From Coxiellaceae bacterium (lineage in GTDB: Bacteria > Pseudomonadota > Gammaproteobacteria > Coxiellales > Coxiellaceae): DNA of 64,000 bases. Under the pieces are notes generated by a model. The model did no database searches. It was not told where the DNA came from and was given only the letters and a program-made list of their open reading frames with translations. A program made the translations under genes and the position numbers. Where the stretch lies: contig JARGOB010000007.1 in NCBI GenBank assembly GCA_029212925.1, forward strand, positions 91,624-155,623. Reading direction: 5' to 3'. Positions 8,908 to 18,373 of the stretch are shown in pieces (within the stretch, counting starts at the first letter, position 1; each line of letters opens with the position of its first letter).

Positions 8908-9943
8908 GGCGCCTCCAAAATTCAACCACAGGAGCCAACGTTAACATAAACCGTAACGACTCGTCCTCTGTTAAATGATCTTGCACCGCAAGAAAATTCC
9001 TCTCTAAAAAATCCATTTCTGCCATAAAGGGGGCAACCTGTCGTATAGGTACGCCTATAGTGAGTGCTTGGAATAACGCCATACGTGCCTTATTGTGATC
9101 ATTTTTTTCTAATGCGATTTTTGCCAGCAATACCCATAATGCGCCATCTTCTGGCTCTATCTCCAGTCCTTTATCAGCATAGTGCTGTGACTGATTAAGC
9201 ATATACAGCTTAATGTTATCTTGACTAAGGTTCAAATAATACATTTCCCAATACAGGCTGGCTAATTGCCTGACAGCATTTAAATGCACACGATTTTTGT
9301 TATCTTCATCAAGCAACTTAGTAAAATACGATATCCAATTATTGATATCATTTTCCTGCTTATCCAATAGACTGAATGCGTATAAGCGCAACTCATCATT
9401 GTTTTCTTGCACCATCAACCTGTTTACATAATTTGCAAACTTACCTTTTTGAATATTCAAAGCAGATAATGATTTAATACGATCTTCAGTAGTTCCACTA
9501 TCATTTTGTAAGCGCATCCAAGCGCCACCCTCACTAAAGAATGTATCTGAGTATGCTTTCTCCTGAATGAATTCAATCACATTTACGTCATGAATCGACT
9601 CCTCTGGATCAGATTCACGATACCACTGCAATAATATGGCACCGGTACATAACAACATCACACCGAAAATAGGAATCAAACTCGCAATCAACCAACCCAA
9701 TATAAACAAACTACGCTGGCGATGACGAAAAGCACTTGGAATCACAAACCACACCCAAAGGAATAGCACCAAAGTGACAATCGCATTTAAGAAAAAATAT
9801 ACAAGTGTGGAAAAACGACCAGAAGGGTAATGGTAATTAATCCATAAAAAACCAACGTTAACGAAAATCGCTACCAAACTCACCACTACTGAAAAAGTGA
9901 TCAAAAAAGCCAGCTTGGCCTTATGCGGTCTGCTTGTGTTCAT
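8900..9943 (-). CDS. pelE: Pel biosynthesis protein PelE (membrane TPR scaffold)
   Basis: A 347-residue inner-membrane protein. Two transmembrane helices (about 10-32 and 40-62) and a third hydrophobic stretch (LIASLIPIFGVMLLCTGAILL region) precede a cytosolic helical domain. TPR-like repeats sit at about 235-300 (KGLEIEPEDGALWVLLAKIA, ALEKNDHNKARMALFQAL). In the Pel complex PelE links PelD to the rest of the synthase. ATG 9943 is preceded by AAGGA at proper distance; the frame also has an upstream GTG at 9976. It overlaps pelD by 23 bp. Identification rests on position, topology and TPR content. Confidence 0.88.
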   Translation of the reverse strand: MNTSRPHKAKLAFLITFSVVVSLVAIFVNVGFLWINYHYPSGRFSTLVYFFLNAIVTLVLFLWVWFVIPSAFRHRQRSLFILGWLIASLIPIFGVMLLCTGAILLQWYRESDPEESIHDVNVIEFIQEKAYSDTFFSEGGAWMRLQNDSGTTEDRIKSLSALNIQKGKFANYVNRLMVQENNDELRLYAFSLLDKQENDINNWISYFTKLLDEDNKNRVHLNAVRQLASLYWEMYYLNLSQDNIKLYMLNQSQHYADKGLEIEPEDGALWVLLAKIALEKNDHNKARMALFQALTIGVPIRQVAPFMAEMDFLERNFLAVQDHLTEDESLRFMLTLAPVVEFWRRRG

Positions 9944-11243
9944 CCAGCAATCCTTGCAGCTGTTGTAACGGATCACTCTTTTCTAAACTGCAATAATGAA
10001 TATGCAATTTAGGGTAACTAAAACTTAAGCCTCGCTCTTCTTTTAACCACGTACGTACACGACGCACATAACCTTCAACCGCCATGGTTTCCGCTACCGG
10101 CATTAAGGTAACTAGCACACTATCAAGCTCACGCTTATGCACCCATGTTAAATCCAAGCCACGCTGCTGCAATTGCAACGCCGGAATAATACTTTGATAC
10201 ATACTTTCATTTGACACAAATAAAGCGACCAAACAACTATCGATACCAATTTTAGTTCGTAAACGATGCAATTTTTTTAACTCAACTGCGAAGTCACTTA
10301 AACAATCAGGGAAGGCCAACAGGATTTCTTTTGCTTGCTCAACAGCGTAGTAATCTTCTGAAAAGTAATTCAATAATACACTTAACGCCTTTAGGTTGTC
10401 TTGGTTAAGCGATAAAAAGGGCATACGCTCAACCACCAACATAGCAAAGGGCTTACTATGATAAGGCTTTAATGGTGCAGCAACTAAGTATTCACTGACC
10501 TCCTTTTCACTCAACTGATTAATAGCTAAGTAAGTAAAATTATCACGCTCCAAAGCCGCAACCACTAAGGGGTCGTCTACGTTAATCTCCCCTATTTTAC
10601 CCACATCGGCAATCGGTATACTTTCAATGGTATTACCATTCACTAAAAACAAACCAGCACGCTCAAATGAACAAACCTGACTCAGTAATTGTAATAGTAA
10701 CTTTGCAACTTCCGGTGTTAACTCAGCACCTTTTTCAACGATCATTGCACGCAAATCGCACATCGCGCTGCGAATAGTAACCGGCTTACTAATTAAATTT
10801 TGCTCCATTCGATCATGTGATATTCGTGTCATAAAATACACGCGCGATAAAAATTCTAAGCGTTGTTGCGCATACTGCAGTAACTGTGATGATCGCACTA
10901 ACTTTTCATGCCAAATAGAACGAAACTGACCACATAATAAAGTAATAAAAAAACCTTCAAGTGCATAGTAACTTTGTGGGTAATACCACGGTGGCGGAGA
11001 AATCATAGCAGCCATTTCTAACACCAAGACTAAGCAAGCTATACCACCTAAACCAGCGCCATAACGCAATGCAACCAATATCGGCGCCAGCCAGACCCAT
11101 TCACTGTTATGATAAAAGGCCTCACCACGTTGCGAAATGGCATAAAAAGTAATAAAGAAGAACAGCGTCGGTAATATAATCGACTCAATCCAAGCGATAT
11201 ACTTATTAAATCCTAATATCCACTGCCTTGCTTTGAACGCCAA
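9921..11243 (-). CDS. pelD: Cyclic-di-GMP receptor PelD
   Basis: A 440-residue inner-membrane c-di-GMP receptor that switches Pel synthesis on. Four hydrophobic helices fill residues about 15-110, a short coiled linker follows, then a GAF domain (about 165-300) and a degenerate GGDEF domain (about 310-435). RGLD at 361-364 matches the RxxD inhibitory-site motif that binds c-di-GMP in Pseudomonas PelD. Arginines at 394-397 (VRRVR) are placed to supply the second arginine. The GGDEF signature itself is absent, so it should not make c-di-GMP. The start appears to be TTG at 11243, immediately after the pelC stop. Confidence 0.94.
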   Translation of the reverse strand: MAFKARQWILGFNKYIAWIESIILPTLFFFITFYAISQRGEAFYHNSEWVWLAPILVALRYGAGLGGIACLVLVLEMAAMISPPPWYYPQSYYALEGFFITLLCGQFRSIWHEKLVRSSQLLQYAQQRLEFLSRVYFMTRISHDRMEQNLISKPVTIRSAMCDLRAMIVEKGAELTPEVAKLLLQLLSQVCSFERAGLFLVNGNTIESIPIADVGKIGEINVDDPLVVAALERDNFTYLAINQLSEKEVSEYLVAAPLKPYHSKPFAMLVVERMPFLSLNQDNLKALSVLLNYFSEDYYAVEQAKEILLAFPDCLSDFAVELKKLHRLRTKIGIDSCLVALFVSNESMYQSIIPALQLQQRGLDLTWVHKRELDSVLVTLMPVAETMAVEGYVRRVRTWLKEERGLSFSYPKLHIHYCSLEKSDPLQQLQGLLDEHKQTA

Positions 11244-11247
11244 ATCA

Positions 11248-11784
11248 CTACCCTACTTGTCCCATATTAACGCGAGATAATAAGTCATTTAATAATAATT
11301 GTCCCGTATTACTTAAACCTGAACGACTGCCACCAATCTTACTACCAACGGAAGACCATACTACCTTATTATTACGTAAATTAATCACGCGCAGTGTAAC
11401 ACTGGCCACCGGCTCTCCATCCAAACCTACTTTATAACGCCACTCATTCACCGCGCCTGTGATAGCATATTGTGCACCACGACGACGCGCCCATGATAAC
11501 GCGCTTCGCATGGAATATGTTTTATTGGGATTTTCCAGCAATGCTTTTGCAGGAATATTAGGACGATAGACAGATACTTGGTACTGTTTCATTGTGCGTA
11601 AAATACCAGCTAACATCGATGTGACACGTTTACCTGCTTGCGGCGTTTCCGTATGATTAGCCAAAGGCAATACAGCAATAGAGGCACTGCGTGGAAAATC
11701 TTGTCGAGGGCTCTTATTCATTTCAGTGCAACCAACGACTAAAAATAGTGCAGCCGAAATAACAACCCATTTTAATTTGTTCAT
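11248..11784 (-). CDS. pelC: Pel secretin-like lipoprotein PelC
   Basis: A 178-residue lipoprotein with signal peptide and lipobox (LFLVVGC, lipidated Cys19). In Pseudomonas, PelC forms a dodecameric ring under the outer membrane that guides Pel into the PelB barrel. The body (ASIAVLPLANHTETPQAGKR, GAQYAITGAVNEWRYK, SVTLRVINLRNNKVVW) has the PelC/CsgG-like alpha/beta fold. Length is normal. It is 9 bp after pelB and 4 bp before pelD. Confidence 0.92.
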   Translation of the reverse strand: MNKLKWVVISAALFLVVGCTEMNKSPRQDFPRSASIAVLPLANHTETPQAGKRVTSMLAGILRTMKQYQVSVYRPNIPAKALLENPNKTYSMRSALSWARRRGAQYAITGAVNEWRYKVGLDGEPVASVTLRVINLRNNKVVWSSVGSKIGGSRSGLSNTGQLLLNDLLSRVNMGQVG

Positions 11785-11793
11785 AAACCTTCC

Positions 11794-14655
11794 CTAAAAA
11801 TAAACCCGATAAGCTGCACCGAGTACAAATCGTGTGTTTGCATTACCAACAACGCCAGCGCTATGACTAGCAAAAATTGCTAAATGATCCCTGCCAAATA
11901 CACTGCCTGCTATTCCACCATCAAACACCGTGCCTAATTTCCTACTGGTATTATTTCGAAATATACTGGCAATTGCAAACGGCTTCCACTCGTGCGTATA
12001 TTCTTCACGATAGCGCTCGCCAACACCCATAGTGAATCCATATTGAGTAAATGATTCAGGCAATAATAGCTGCCCTGATGCTGATGCTTGCTGGCCAGGT
12101 GGCACCAGTGTATCCAACACACCCGTTACGTCAGGAACATTGTGAAATTTATTAACAGAACCATAGATGCGATAAAAATAGTCAGGATACTCTAGCCACA
12201 TACGATGCGTAAAAGATACACGATATACCTGCCCATTACTGACCGGCTCTTCGTCCTGACCGTAAAAATAATGCTGCGTTGCTTCCAGTGCAAGCTCATC
12301 ACGCACAGTAATATTGTCAAAAAACATCACACCCACACGATTCTGCATCGCGCCAGCTGTCATGTAATCACTTTCATTGGCTTCTTCGTGTATACCAGCC
12401 TTCCACAGCATCGCCCATTTATCAGTCAACTGGTAATACCATTTCCATTCCGAAGTTACGAAAGTTTCCATCGCATCACGCATCCCTAAGGAACCATCAA
12501 CATAACCACGCTCGAGAATTTTATGCACATCCAAGCCAGCCTGAGAATCATTGTGTGGCGCATTAGTAATAAACTCAGGATTGCGCCCATTTTGGTCATG
12601 TATGCTAAAGTAAGGCAGTAATGCAATTTCAGGCGAAACAAAATAGCGCCCTTCCATCTCATAATCCTGCCACATCAATAACTGCGTAGTAACATGTTCC
12701 GCATCCCAACCCCAGAAATCAGAACGGGGTAACATAGTATCGCGAAATAACGCATAAGTTTTTTGATTGGTGGGATACTCTTTGAGTGCACGATAAGCCA
12801 TTTCCTCAGCTAAGGTATATTCACCAATCTTAGCAGCCGCGACAACACGATCACGCGGTGGTAATTTTTGCACATCATATCGCAGTAATCGATACATTTT
12901 ATCTTTATTATAACGATGCATAGCTAGCGTTAAACGTATCCACGGCGCTGTTTGCAAATGAGCCATTTCATTGCGCTTATAGGCATATTGGGCCGCCGCA
13001 TAATACTGATTAGCCAGCGCCCACGCCATAAATACATCACTAGCCTCTTCTTGTTGAGGATACTGCGACAAATACCACATAATAGCTGTAGTCGCATCGC
13101 CCGGCGCTAAACGACCCGCCACCTTGGCATAATTAATTTTAAATTCTTTTTGCTTCCATGATTTTATTTGCTTAGCTTGTACTTGTATCAAGGCCCAAAG
13201 ATAACTACGTAAATCACGCTCCGATTTAGTGGCGTCACTGTCTGAGCTACGCATTTCCATTAATTGATCTAAGTAGTTTGTAAGGTAAACCACATCATTC
13301 ATATGTTTAGGCAAGCCTTCAAACATTAATACGATGGCCATGTATTTATAACCTAAGTAACGGTAACCTACCGCAAAGGCAATGGTGAAATCATCATTTT
13401 TATATTTTAAATTATTCCATTGCACTAAGCGCACACGCAATTCATTGTGATGGTGCCGATCGATCAAAAACCACAAGTACGACAATTTAAGATCAGAATT
13501 ATCAGGGCTGTTAGCTATCGCCTCCAAATAGGCCTTACGTGCCTCCGTATAATTCTTTTTATTTAGCAAAGTTTGTATCTTAGCCACTTTATAGGAAGGC
13601 ATATTGGCTAATAATAATTGTGCAGGCTTGCCGAATTTCCGATAAATATCATCGAAGGCATTCCAGTCATTCATTTTTATTGAATACTGTACAAACCACA
13701 CCAGATAAACTGGATTTTTGAACTTTTCCCACCCCCTCACTGATAGTTGTGTTGCTTCATAGGCATTAGTACGACCAACAATAGTAATATATCGACGCAT
13801 ATTTAAATCTGTTAAATGCTTATTTTGTGCCAGTAACTTATATGCAAACAGTGCGTCATCACTTTTTTGCAATTGCCAAGCAATATCTGCATAAAGCCCC
13901 CAATAGTCAGTGTTATTTTTTTTAGCTGTCAATTTAGCGCTTTCTAATATGGCAAAAGCTTGTGGTAATTTATTTTGTGAAAAATAAGCCCGTGCTTCAC
14001 GAATTACTGAAGCTGTACTCTTAACTTCATATTTACTCAGTAATTTTAAAACGCCTACCTCTAACTTCAATGCACCCATGCGCGCATAGACATCGGCTAG
14101 CTTTTTAAGGTAAATCACTTTTTTTTCTGATTGCCAACGTTGTTTTAAATGCTTAATCGCTGTTTCAGGGTCACCCAACTCCTCATGCGAACGTGCTAAC
14201 TTAACTTTTTCCTCATCAGATAACTTGCCATGTTCGGATTTTAATACCAACAAGTTCTTTTGTATTTCTGGATCGCCTAATTTTTCAGATAGCCCTATGC
14301 CTAAATTAATAAATTTCAGCTTATTAGTACGATCTATCAAGTAAAGCAATTGCTCCATAGCCAAATCATCACGTCCAGTCCAACGTGATACTTGATATAA
14401 TTTTTCACGCCATTGGATATTTTCAGGCTTTTGTTTTACGGCTGCATAGGCAACAATAAATGCATCTTTTAAATCACCACTACCCGCAAATACTTGATAG
14501 GCTGTTGCATAAGTGGCTTGGTCAAAGGTATTTAATTTGGCGATACGCTGCTGACCCGCTTTATCAAACTCAATCCGAATGGCGCCTTTAGCGCACAGTG
14601 AGCCGACAACACCAAGAGTCATACCAATAGCAATACCCAACAAACCTCGCCGCAT
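11794..14655 (-). CDS. pelB: Pel outer-membrane TPR porin PelB, C-terminal portion as a separate protein
   Basis: A 953-residue protein: signal-like hydrophobic N-terminus (residues 1-24), a long run of TPR-like helices to about residue 660, and a C-terminal beta-barrel ending in AYRVYF, whose terminal Phe suits outer-membrane insertion. It exports Pel and recruits PelA through its TPRs. Pseudomonas PelB is one polypeptide of about 1190 residues with an additional N-terminal membrane/TPR region. Here that region is encoded by the preceding gene. ATG 14655 shares one base with that gene's TGA; a TTG lies one codon upstream. Confidence 0.92.
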   Translation of the reverse strand: MRRGLLGIAIGMTLGVVGSLCAKGAIRIEFDKAGQQRIAKLNTFDQATYATAYQVFAGSGDLKDAFIVAYAAVKQKPENIQWREKLYQVSRWTGRDDLAMEQLLYLIDRTNKLKFINLGIGLSEKLGDPEIQKNLLVLKSEHGKLSDEEKVKLARSHEELGDPETAIKHLKQRWQSEKKVIYLKKLADVYARMGALKLEVGVLKLLSKYEVKSTASVIREARAYFSQNKLPQAFAILESAKLTAKKNNTDYWGLYADIAWQLQKSDDALFAYKLLAQNKHLTDLNMRRYITIVGRTNAYEATQLSVRGWEKFKNPVYLVWFVQYSIKMNDWNAFDDIYRKFGKPAQLLLANMPSYKVAKIQTLLNKKNYTEARKAYLEAIANSPDNSDLKLSYLWFLIDRHHHNELRVRLVQWNNLKYKNDDFTIAFAVGYRYLGYKYMAIVLMFEGLPKHMNDVVYLTNYLDQLMEMRSSDSDATKSERDLRSYLWALIQVQAKQIKSWKQKEFKINYAKVAGRLAPGDATTAIMWYLSQYPQQEEASDVFMAWALANQYYAAAQYAYKRNEMAHLQTAPWIRLTLAMHRYNKDKMYRLLRYDVQKLPPRDRVVAAAKIGEYTLAEEMAYRALKEYPTNQKTYALFRDTMLPRSDFWGWDAEHVTTQLLMWQDYEMEGRYFVSPEIALLPYFSIHDQNGRNPEFITNAPHNDSQAGLDVHKILERGYVDGSLGMRDAMETFVTSEWKWYYQLTDKWAMLWKAGIHEEANESDYMTAGAMQNRVGVMFFDNITVRDELALEATQHYFYGQDEEPVSNGQVYRVSFTHRMWLEYPDYFYRIYGSVNKFHNVPDVTGVLDTLVPPGQQASASGQLLLPESFTQYGFTMGVGERYREEYTHEWKPFAIASIFRNNTSRKLGTVFDGGIAGSVFGRDHLAIFASHSAGVVGNANTRFVLGAAYRVYF

Positions 14656-15605
14656 CAATCACCCCCGCTGGGAGTAATATATCGCAAATTAATGGCTTGT
14701 CGCATCCACGAAGCGGCCAGCTTGCTTTTCTTGCTGGCTAATGCCGCTTTAGCCAACACCATCAACACCTCAGGATCATTTTTATATTGCTGACTCTCAT
14801 TCACGATCAATGAAAACTGTTTCGGCAATAAGTTACCCGCTAATAAACTATTAATCGCTTCGATATAATACGCTTTTTTTGTTTTTGATTTTTTTTCATC
14901 CTGAAATGCCGCCATGTAAAATTGTGCTGCCAATAAAAAGTTACCAGACAAATAACTATTTTTTGCCACAGCCGCCAACTCGGCTGTCGTTAGCTTACCT
15001 TTAGTAGCATACAATTTAGCGCCAATCTGGCTGGTCATCGTATAATACTTTATCGCCACAGCATTACTAGAAAGAGTTATCAATTGTTTAGTGGTTAAGG
15101 GGGCCCCTTGTAATTCTTGCATCGCTTTTTTTACTGTGGATATCGGCACTTTAGGATGCTTATCCTTTTTAGACGCTTTGGGTTTCTGCCCAAGCGTTAA
15201 TGCCATTAAACTTTTTTTCGGTTTAGCTGTGGCTTTTGAAAACAACACTTGATAGGCATACCACTTAAATTGCCAACTTAAATTTGACTGAGGATTAGTA
15301 ACTAAATATGGCTTAATCAGCTTACTGGCTTCTTTTAATTTCCCTAACGCTAACTCTTGATGAATCAATCGCAAACGTAACTTAAGATCTTTAGGTCGCT
15401 TATTTACTTCGTGACGCAAATACAGATTACCAATTTCATCAGGATTACTATCTATTTGACTTTCACCTTTATACAAATGCGTTTTGGGATAGACAAACCA
15501 TAAAATAATTGCAAACAATATTGCAATGATAGAAACAATGATAACTACCACATATCGTTTTATTTGAAATGATTTTCTAGGCGGCGCATTTTGCGGTAAG
15601 CGCAT
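14655..15605 (-). CDS. Inner-membrane TPR protein, probable N-terminal half of a split PelB
   Basis: A 316-residue protein with a single membrane anchor at about 19-39 (VVVIIVSIIAILFAIILWFV), followed by a periplasmic helical region. TPR-like stretches are at about 75-105 (KLRLRLIHQELALGKLKEAS) and 215-305 (SYLSGNFLLAAQFYMAAF, VLMVLAKAALASKKSKLAAS). A lysine-rich insert lies between them. The arrangement corresponds to the membrane/TPR start of Pseudomonas PelB, and the summed length with the next gene is close to that of one PelB. GGAGGG 6 nt before the ATG is an excellent ribosome site. It overlaps pelA copy 1 by 29 bp. I infer the split from topology and place, not from alignment. Confidence 0.78.
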   Translation of the reverse strand: MRLPQNAPPRKSFQIKRYVVVIIVSIIAILFAIILWFVYPKTHLYKGESQIDSNPDEIGNLYLRHEVNKRPKDLKLRLRLIHQELALGKLKEASKLIKPYLVTNPQSNLSWQFKWYAYQVLFSKATAKPKKSLMALTLGQKPKASKKDKHPKVPISTVKKAMQELQGAPLTTKQLITLSSNAVAIKYYTMTSQIGAKLYATKGKLTTAELAAVAKNSYLSGNFLLAAQFYMAAFQDEKKSKTKKAYYIEAINSLLAGNLLPKQFSLIVNESQQYKNDPEVLMVLAKAALASKKSKLAASWMRQAINLRYITPSGGD

Positions 15606-18336
15606 TCACAGCCCTCCGTTTAAACACGTAGCTATAGTCCCCTTCTTTTGCACTAACTGGCTTAAGTAATTTTTTCTTTTCAAATAACTGACAGGATCCG
15701 CCCCCATGAATCAACAATTTTATAGGTTCATTTGCACTCAACGCGAACTGCATGCTATTTGCATCATGTTTAAAGTGGGTGATATCACCATTCATTTGTT
15801 TGATATATGGTGCAGTGGGTGCATCTTTTAACAATGTGATGTCCGCCATATTACCACCATTAATATGCACATAGGTTTGCTTATCATAATGGTTATAACC
15901 CATCACATGTGTGCTTAATGCAGGATAACCCCAAGCCATAGGCACGCGGTATTCTTTTAATGCGCCCATATTACGAATCAGCCATGCTTTTCCTGATCGC
16001 GCATAGACTACATGATAGAAGCTCACGGCGCGTTTAATATATTCAGAACTGAATATTTTATTAGTCTGCTGCTTTAACGCCCAATCATACACTTGATGCA
16101 ATGCTTTTAGTGACGCTTTCTTTGAAGCGGAATAGGTATGATAATAAATATCAATCGGCTTATAACGATGCGGGCTTTCGGTGAGTTTGAATGTTTGAAT
16201 CACATCACGAAACCCATAGTACGGACCCGTCCAATCATTGGTGTATACATTCTCATTTTGGTTAGGCGCATAAATTTGTATGTACTTGCCTTTAATAATA
16301 CCAATCGGCGCAATCGCAGTTACAGTCTTTCTTCGCTCAGTAATTAACGTGTCACCACCATTCATATTCAACAGATGATCACCATACGCTACCTTTAATG
16401 CCGCCTCGTCTGGATTCGTATCCCCCGACCACAACACCACTTTGCAACGCTTACCTTTTGGTGCCAGCTCACGATTAATAAAATCCATTGACCCAGTTAT
16501 TTCTCGCTCAGCACTGTATTTATAACCAGGGATTTGTAAGTTATACCCAACACCAACCTTATCCCGCGCTAACTTACGCCACATAAATGGGTGAGTATAC
16601 GTATGCGTTGCGATCTCAACCCACGGGAGCTTAAAAATGTCACGTGCCGCTTGCATAGACTGCTTTGCAAACTTTGGATAAACCCCTTTTGGACTCACTT
16701 CACCTTCGATAATAGATGCTGTTGTTGGAATACGGTATTTCATTAACACATTATCTAACAGTGATTTTCCAGCAATTGGCCCCTTAAACCATTCAGACTT
16801 TGTTGCCCAACCATCGCCATCAATATGCACCATGAGCATACGTAAACCATTTTTGGTGGTAAGGTCCGCTACGGGGATATACTTTAGCTGCAATGCCTTG
16901 CGAAAAAATTCAAATGGTCGTAATACCCAGTAAGTTAAATTTTCACCAATCTCATGCACGACATAGGGTGACAAGGCATAGCCACCCCAGGGTGTAAATG
17001 CGACAGCCTCACTTTTTCTGCCTGCGCTGTCTTGCACAGTTAATTGTGGATCTCCTTGCTTTAAGCGCATATCCACTGTGCTTTCTGTCACATAAAGCTT
17101 GGTCTCATATCCCATTAACTGAGTTTTTTTAACCACCTTATACGGCGGCTTTGCCTCTCCCTCTGGAAATACCACACCCAATTGCTTAGCTATACGAGGG
17201 TCTATTTTTAAATAATCGACACTACCCAGTAATGCAGCCGGGATCTGTTGCGCTACTTGCTTACTCAACCATTGAGCCAATGGCTTTGCCCTGCCATCAA
17301 TCGGGCCATTAATCCACACCAATATTGCGGCAACTCGCCCCTTCAGCTGATAAGCTGGGAGTGGCTTTCGCACATCCACCATCAATGGCACATAGCCCAT
17401 TTGTTCTAATGGAAAAGCAGCAAAACGCATTGAGTCACTAAAGGTGATATCAGGGAATTGTTTGCTGTCATATACCATCAAGACCGTACGTGGCACCACG
17501 GTTACATTGCCCACCCCCATGTTAGTTAATGTGCCATTACCCACCCAGGGAATAAAACCATCCGCTTTAATCTTATCTGCAACCTTTTGTGCTTTTTTTC
17601 GATCCGCTGAATTAGTGTAATCAATGACGATAGGCCACAAGCCGTATTTTTTAACCGCTTGCATTTGCTGCATAAGCCAATCACGGCTTTTCTTAGGCAC
17701 ATCAACATATCGACGTTTTGCATGATTCCATCCGGCATACAGTGATTCAGCAGCTACACCATCAATATCTTTATTAACCTTGGGCAATAGCTCAAATCCA
17801 CGATTAAGAATAATATGCAGGTGTGGAAATTTTTTCTTTACTGATTGAATAAGAGTTACCATGCCCGCTTCTTGCTTTGCTCTAGCATCAGCCGTTTTTG
17901 CAAATAAATGATAGGAATCCATCGTATCAAAAAATACCCCCTGATAACCTTGCTTGACCAATGGTGCAATTATCTTAGTGAGTGCATATTCACGCCATGC
18001 TGGATTGGATTGATCTAAAGCATAACTATTCCATGTACGATTACGAGCCATTACCCATTTTTTATTCGGTATTTTCTTATCGCCATGCCATTCGCCAATA
18101 CTGACATAGGCATATGCCTGACTATTCTTATCGTTGAACTTTTTTGGATCAACACCTGACTTGGGATCTACCACCACCACATCAAATGCATGTAACTCAT
18201 CCACTGGTGGCTGCGAACCATAATAAAATGCGACACTGGGTAAATAGTTGGCCAATGCGTTACTGGTTGCACCTAAAGTAATCAAAATAAACGCAAGCGA
18301 AATATATTTAAACAGCCTCATCCTGGAGCATTCCAT
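15577..18336 (-). CDS. pelA: Pel deacetylase/hydrolase PelA, copy 1
   Basis: A 919-residue periplasmic multidomain enzyme that partly deacetylates and cuts Pel. Signal peptide at the N-terminus (an inner ATG at 18321 is also possible). An endo-glycosidase domain follows at about 30-285, with FFDTMDSY and GVAAESLY holding the likely acidic catalytic residues. Then comes a reductase-like domain at about 290-420. The CE4-like deacetylase domain has MVHIDGDGW (metal Asp), ATHTYTHPF (two metal His) and LWSGDTNPD. A C-terminal beta-jelly-roll carries LIHGGGS. Length matches Pseudomonas PelA (948). It is a tandem paralogue of the next gene upstream. Confidence 0.95.
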   Translation of the reverse strand: MECSRMRLFKYISLAFILITLGATSNALANYLPSVAFYYGSQPPVDELHAFDVVVVDPKSGVDPKKFNDKNSQAYAYVSIGEWHGDKKIPNKKWVMARNRTWNSYALDQSNPAWREYALTKIIAPLVKQGYQGVFFDTMDSYHLFAKTADARAKQEAGMVTLIQSVKKKFPHLHIILNRGFELLPKVNKDIDGVAAESLYAGWNHAKRRYVDVPKKSRDWLMQQMQAVKKYGLWPIVIDYTNSADRKKAQKVADKIKADGFIPWVGNGTLTNMGVGNVTVVPRTVLMVYDSKQFPDITFSDSMRFAAFPLEQMGYVPLMVDVRKPLPAYQLKGRVAAILVWINGPIDGRAKPLAQWLSKQVAQQIPAALLGSVDYLKIDPRIAKQLGVVFPEGEAKPPYKVVKKTQLMGYETKLYVTESTVDMRLKQGDPQLTVQDSAGRKSEAVAFTPWGGYALSPYVVHEIGENLTYWVLRPFEFFRKALQLKYIPVADLTTKNGLRMLMVHIDGDGWATKSEWFKGPIAGKSLLDNVLMKYRIPTTASIIEGEVSPKGVYPKFAKQSMQAARDIFKLPWVEIATHTYTHPFMWRKLARDKVGVGYNLQIPGYKYSAEREITGSMDFINRELAPKGKRCKVVLWSGDTNPDEAALKVAYGDHLLNMNGGDTLITERRKTVTAIAPIGIIKGKYIQIYAPNQNENVYTNDWTGPYYGFRDVIQTFKLTESPHRYKPIDIYYHTYSASKKASLKALHQVYDWALKQQTNKIFSSEYIKRAVSFYHVVYARSGKAWLIRNMGALKEYRVPMAWGYPALSTHVMGYNHYDKQTYVHINGGNMADITLLKDAPTAPYIKQMNGDITHFKHDANSMQFALSANEPIKLLIHGGGSCQLFEKKKLLKPVSAKEGDYSYVFKRRAVNALTAKCAA

Positions 18337-18352
18337 CCATTAGCAAACTCCA

Positions 18353-18370
18353 GAGTATACTATATTATGC
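18353..18370 (-). promoter_or_regulatory. Element upstream of pelA copy 1, shared with pelA copy 2
   Basis: On the minus strand GCATAATATAGTATACTC lies between the two pelA genes. Nearly the same sequence (GCATATTATAGTATATCT) is found upstream of pelA copy 2 at 21152-21169. It contains TATAGT, a good -10 box, but no convincing -35. It is either a duplicated promoter or a binding site. Confidence 0.5.
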
Positions 18371-18373
18371 GAT

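Noticed and set aside
14655..15605. 316-residue gene as a frameshift remnant of pelB
   Set aside because: It has a full ribosome site, and the following gene begins with its own export signal, so two separate proteins are more likely; kept as a split gene.
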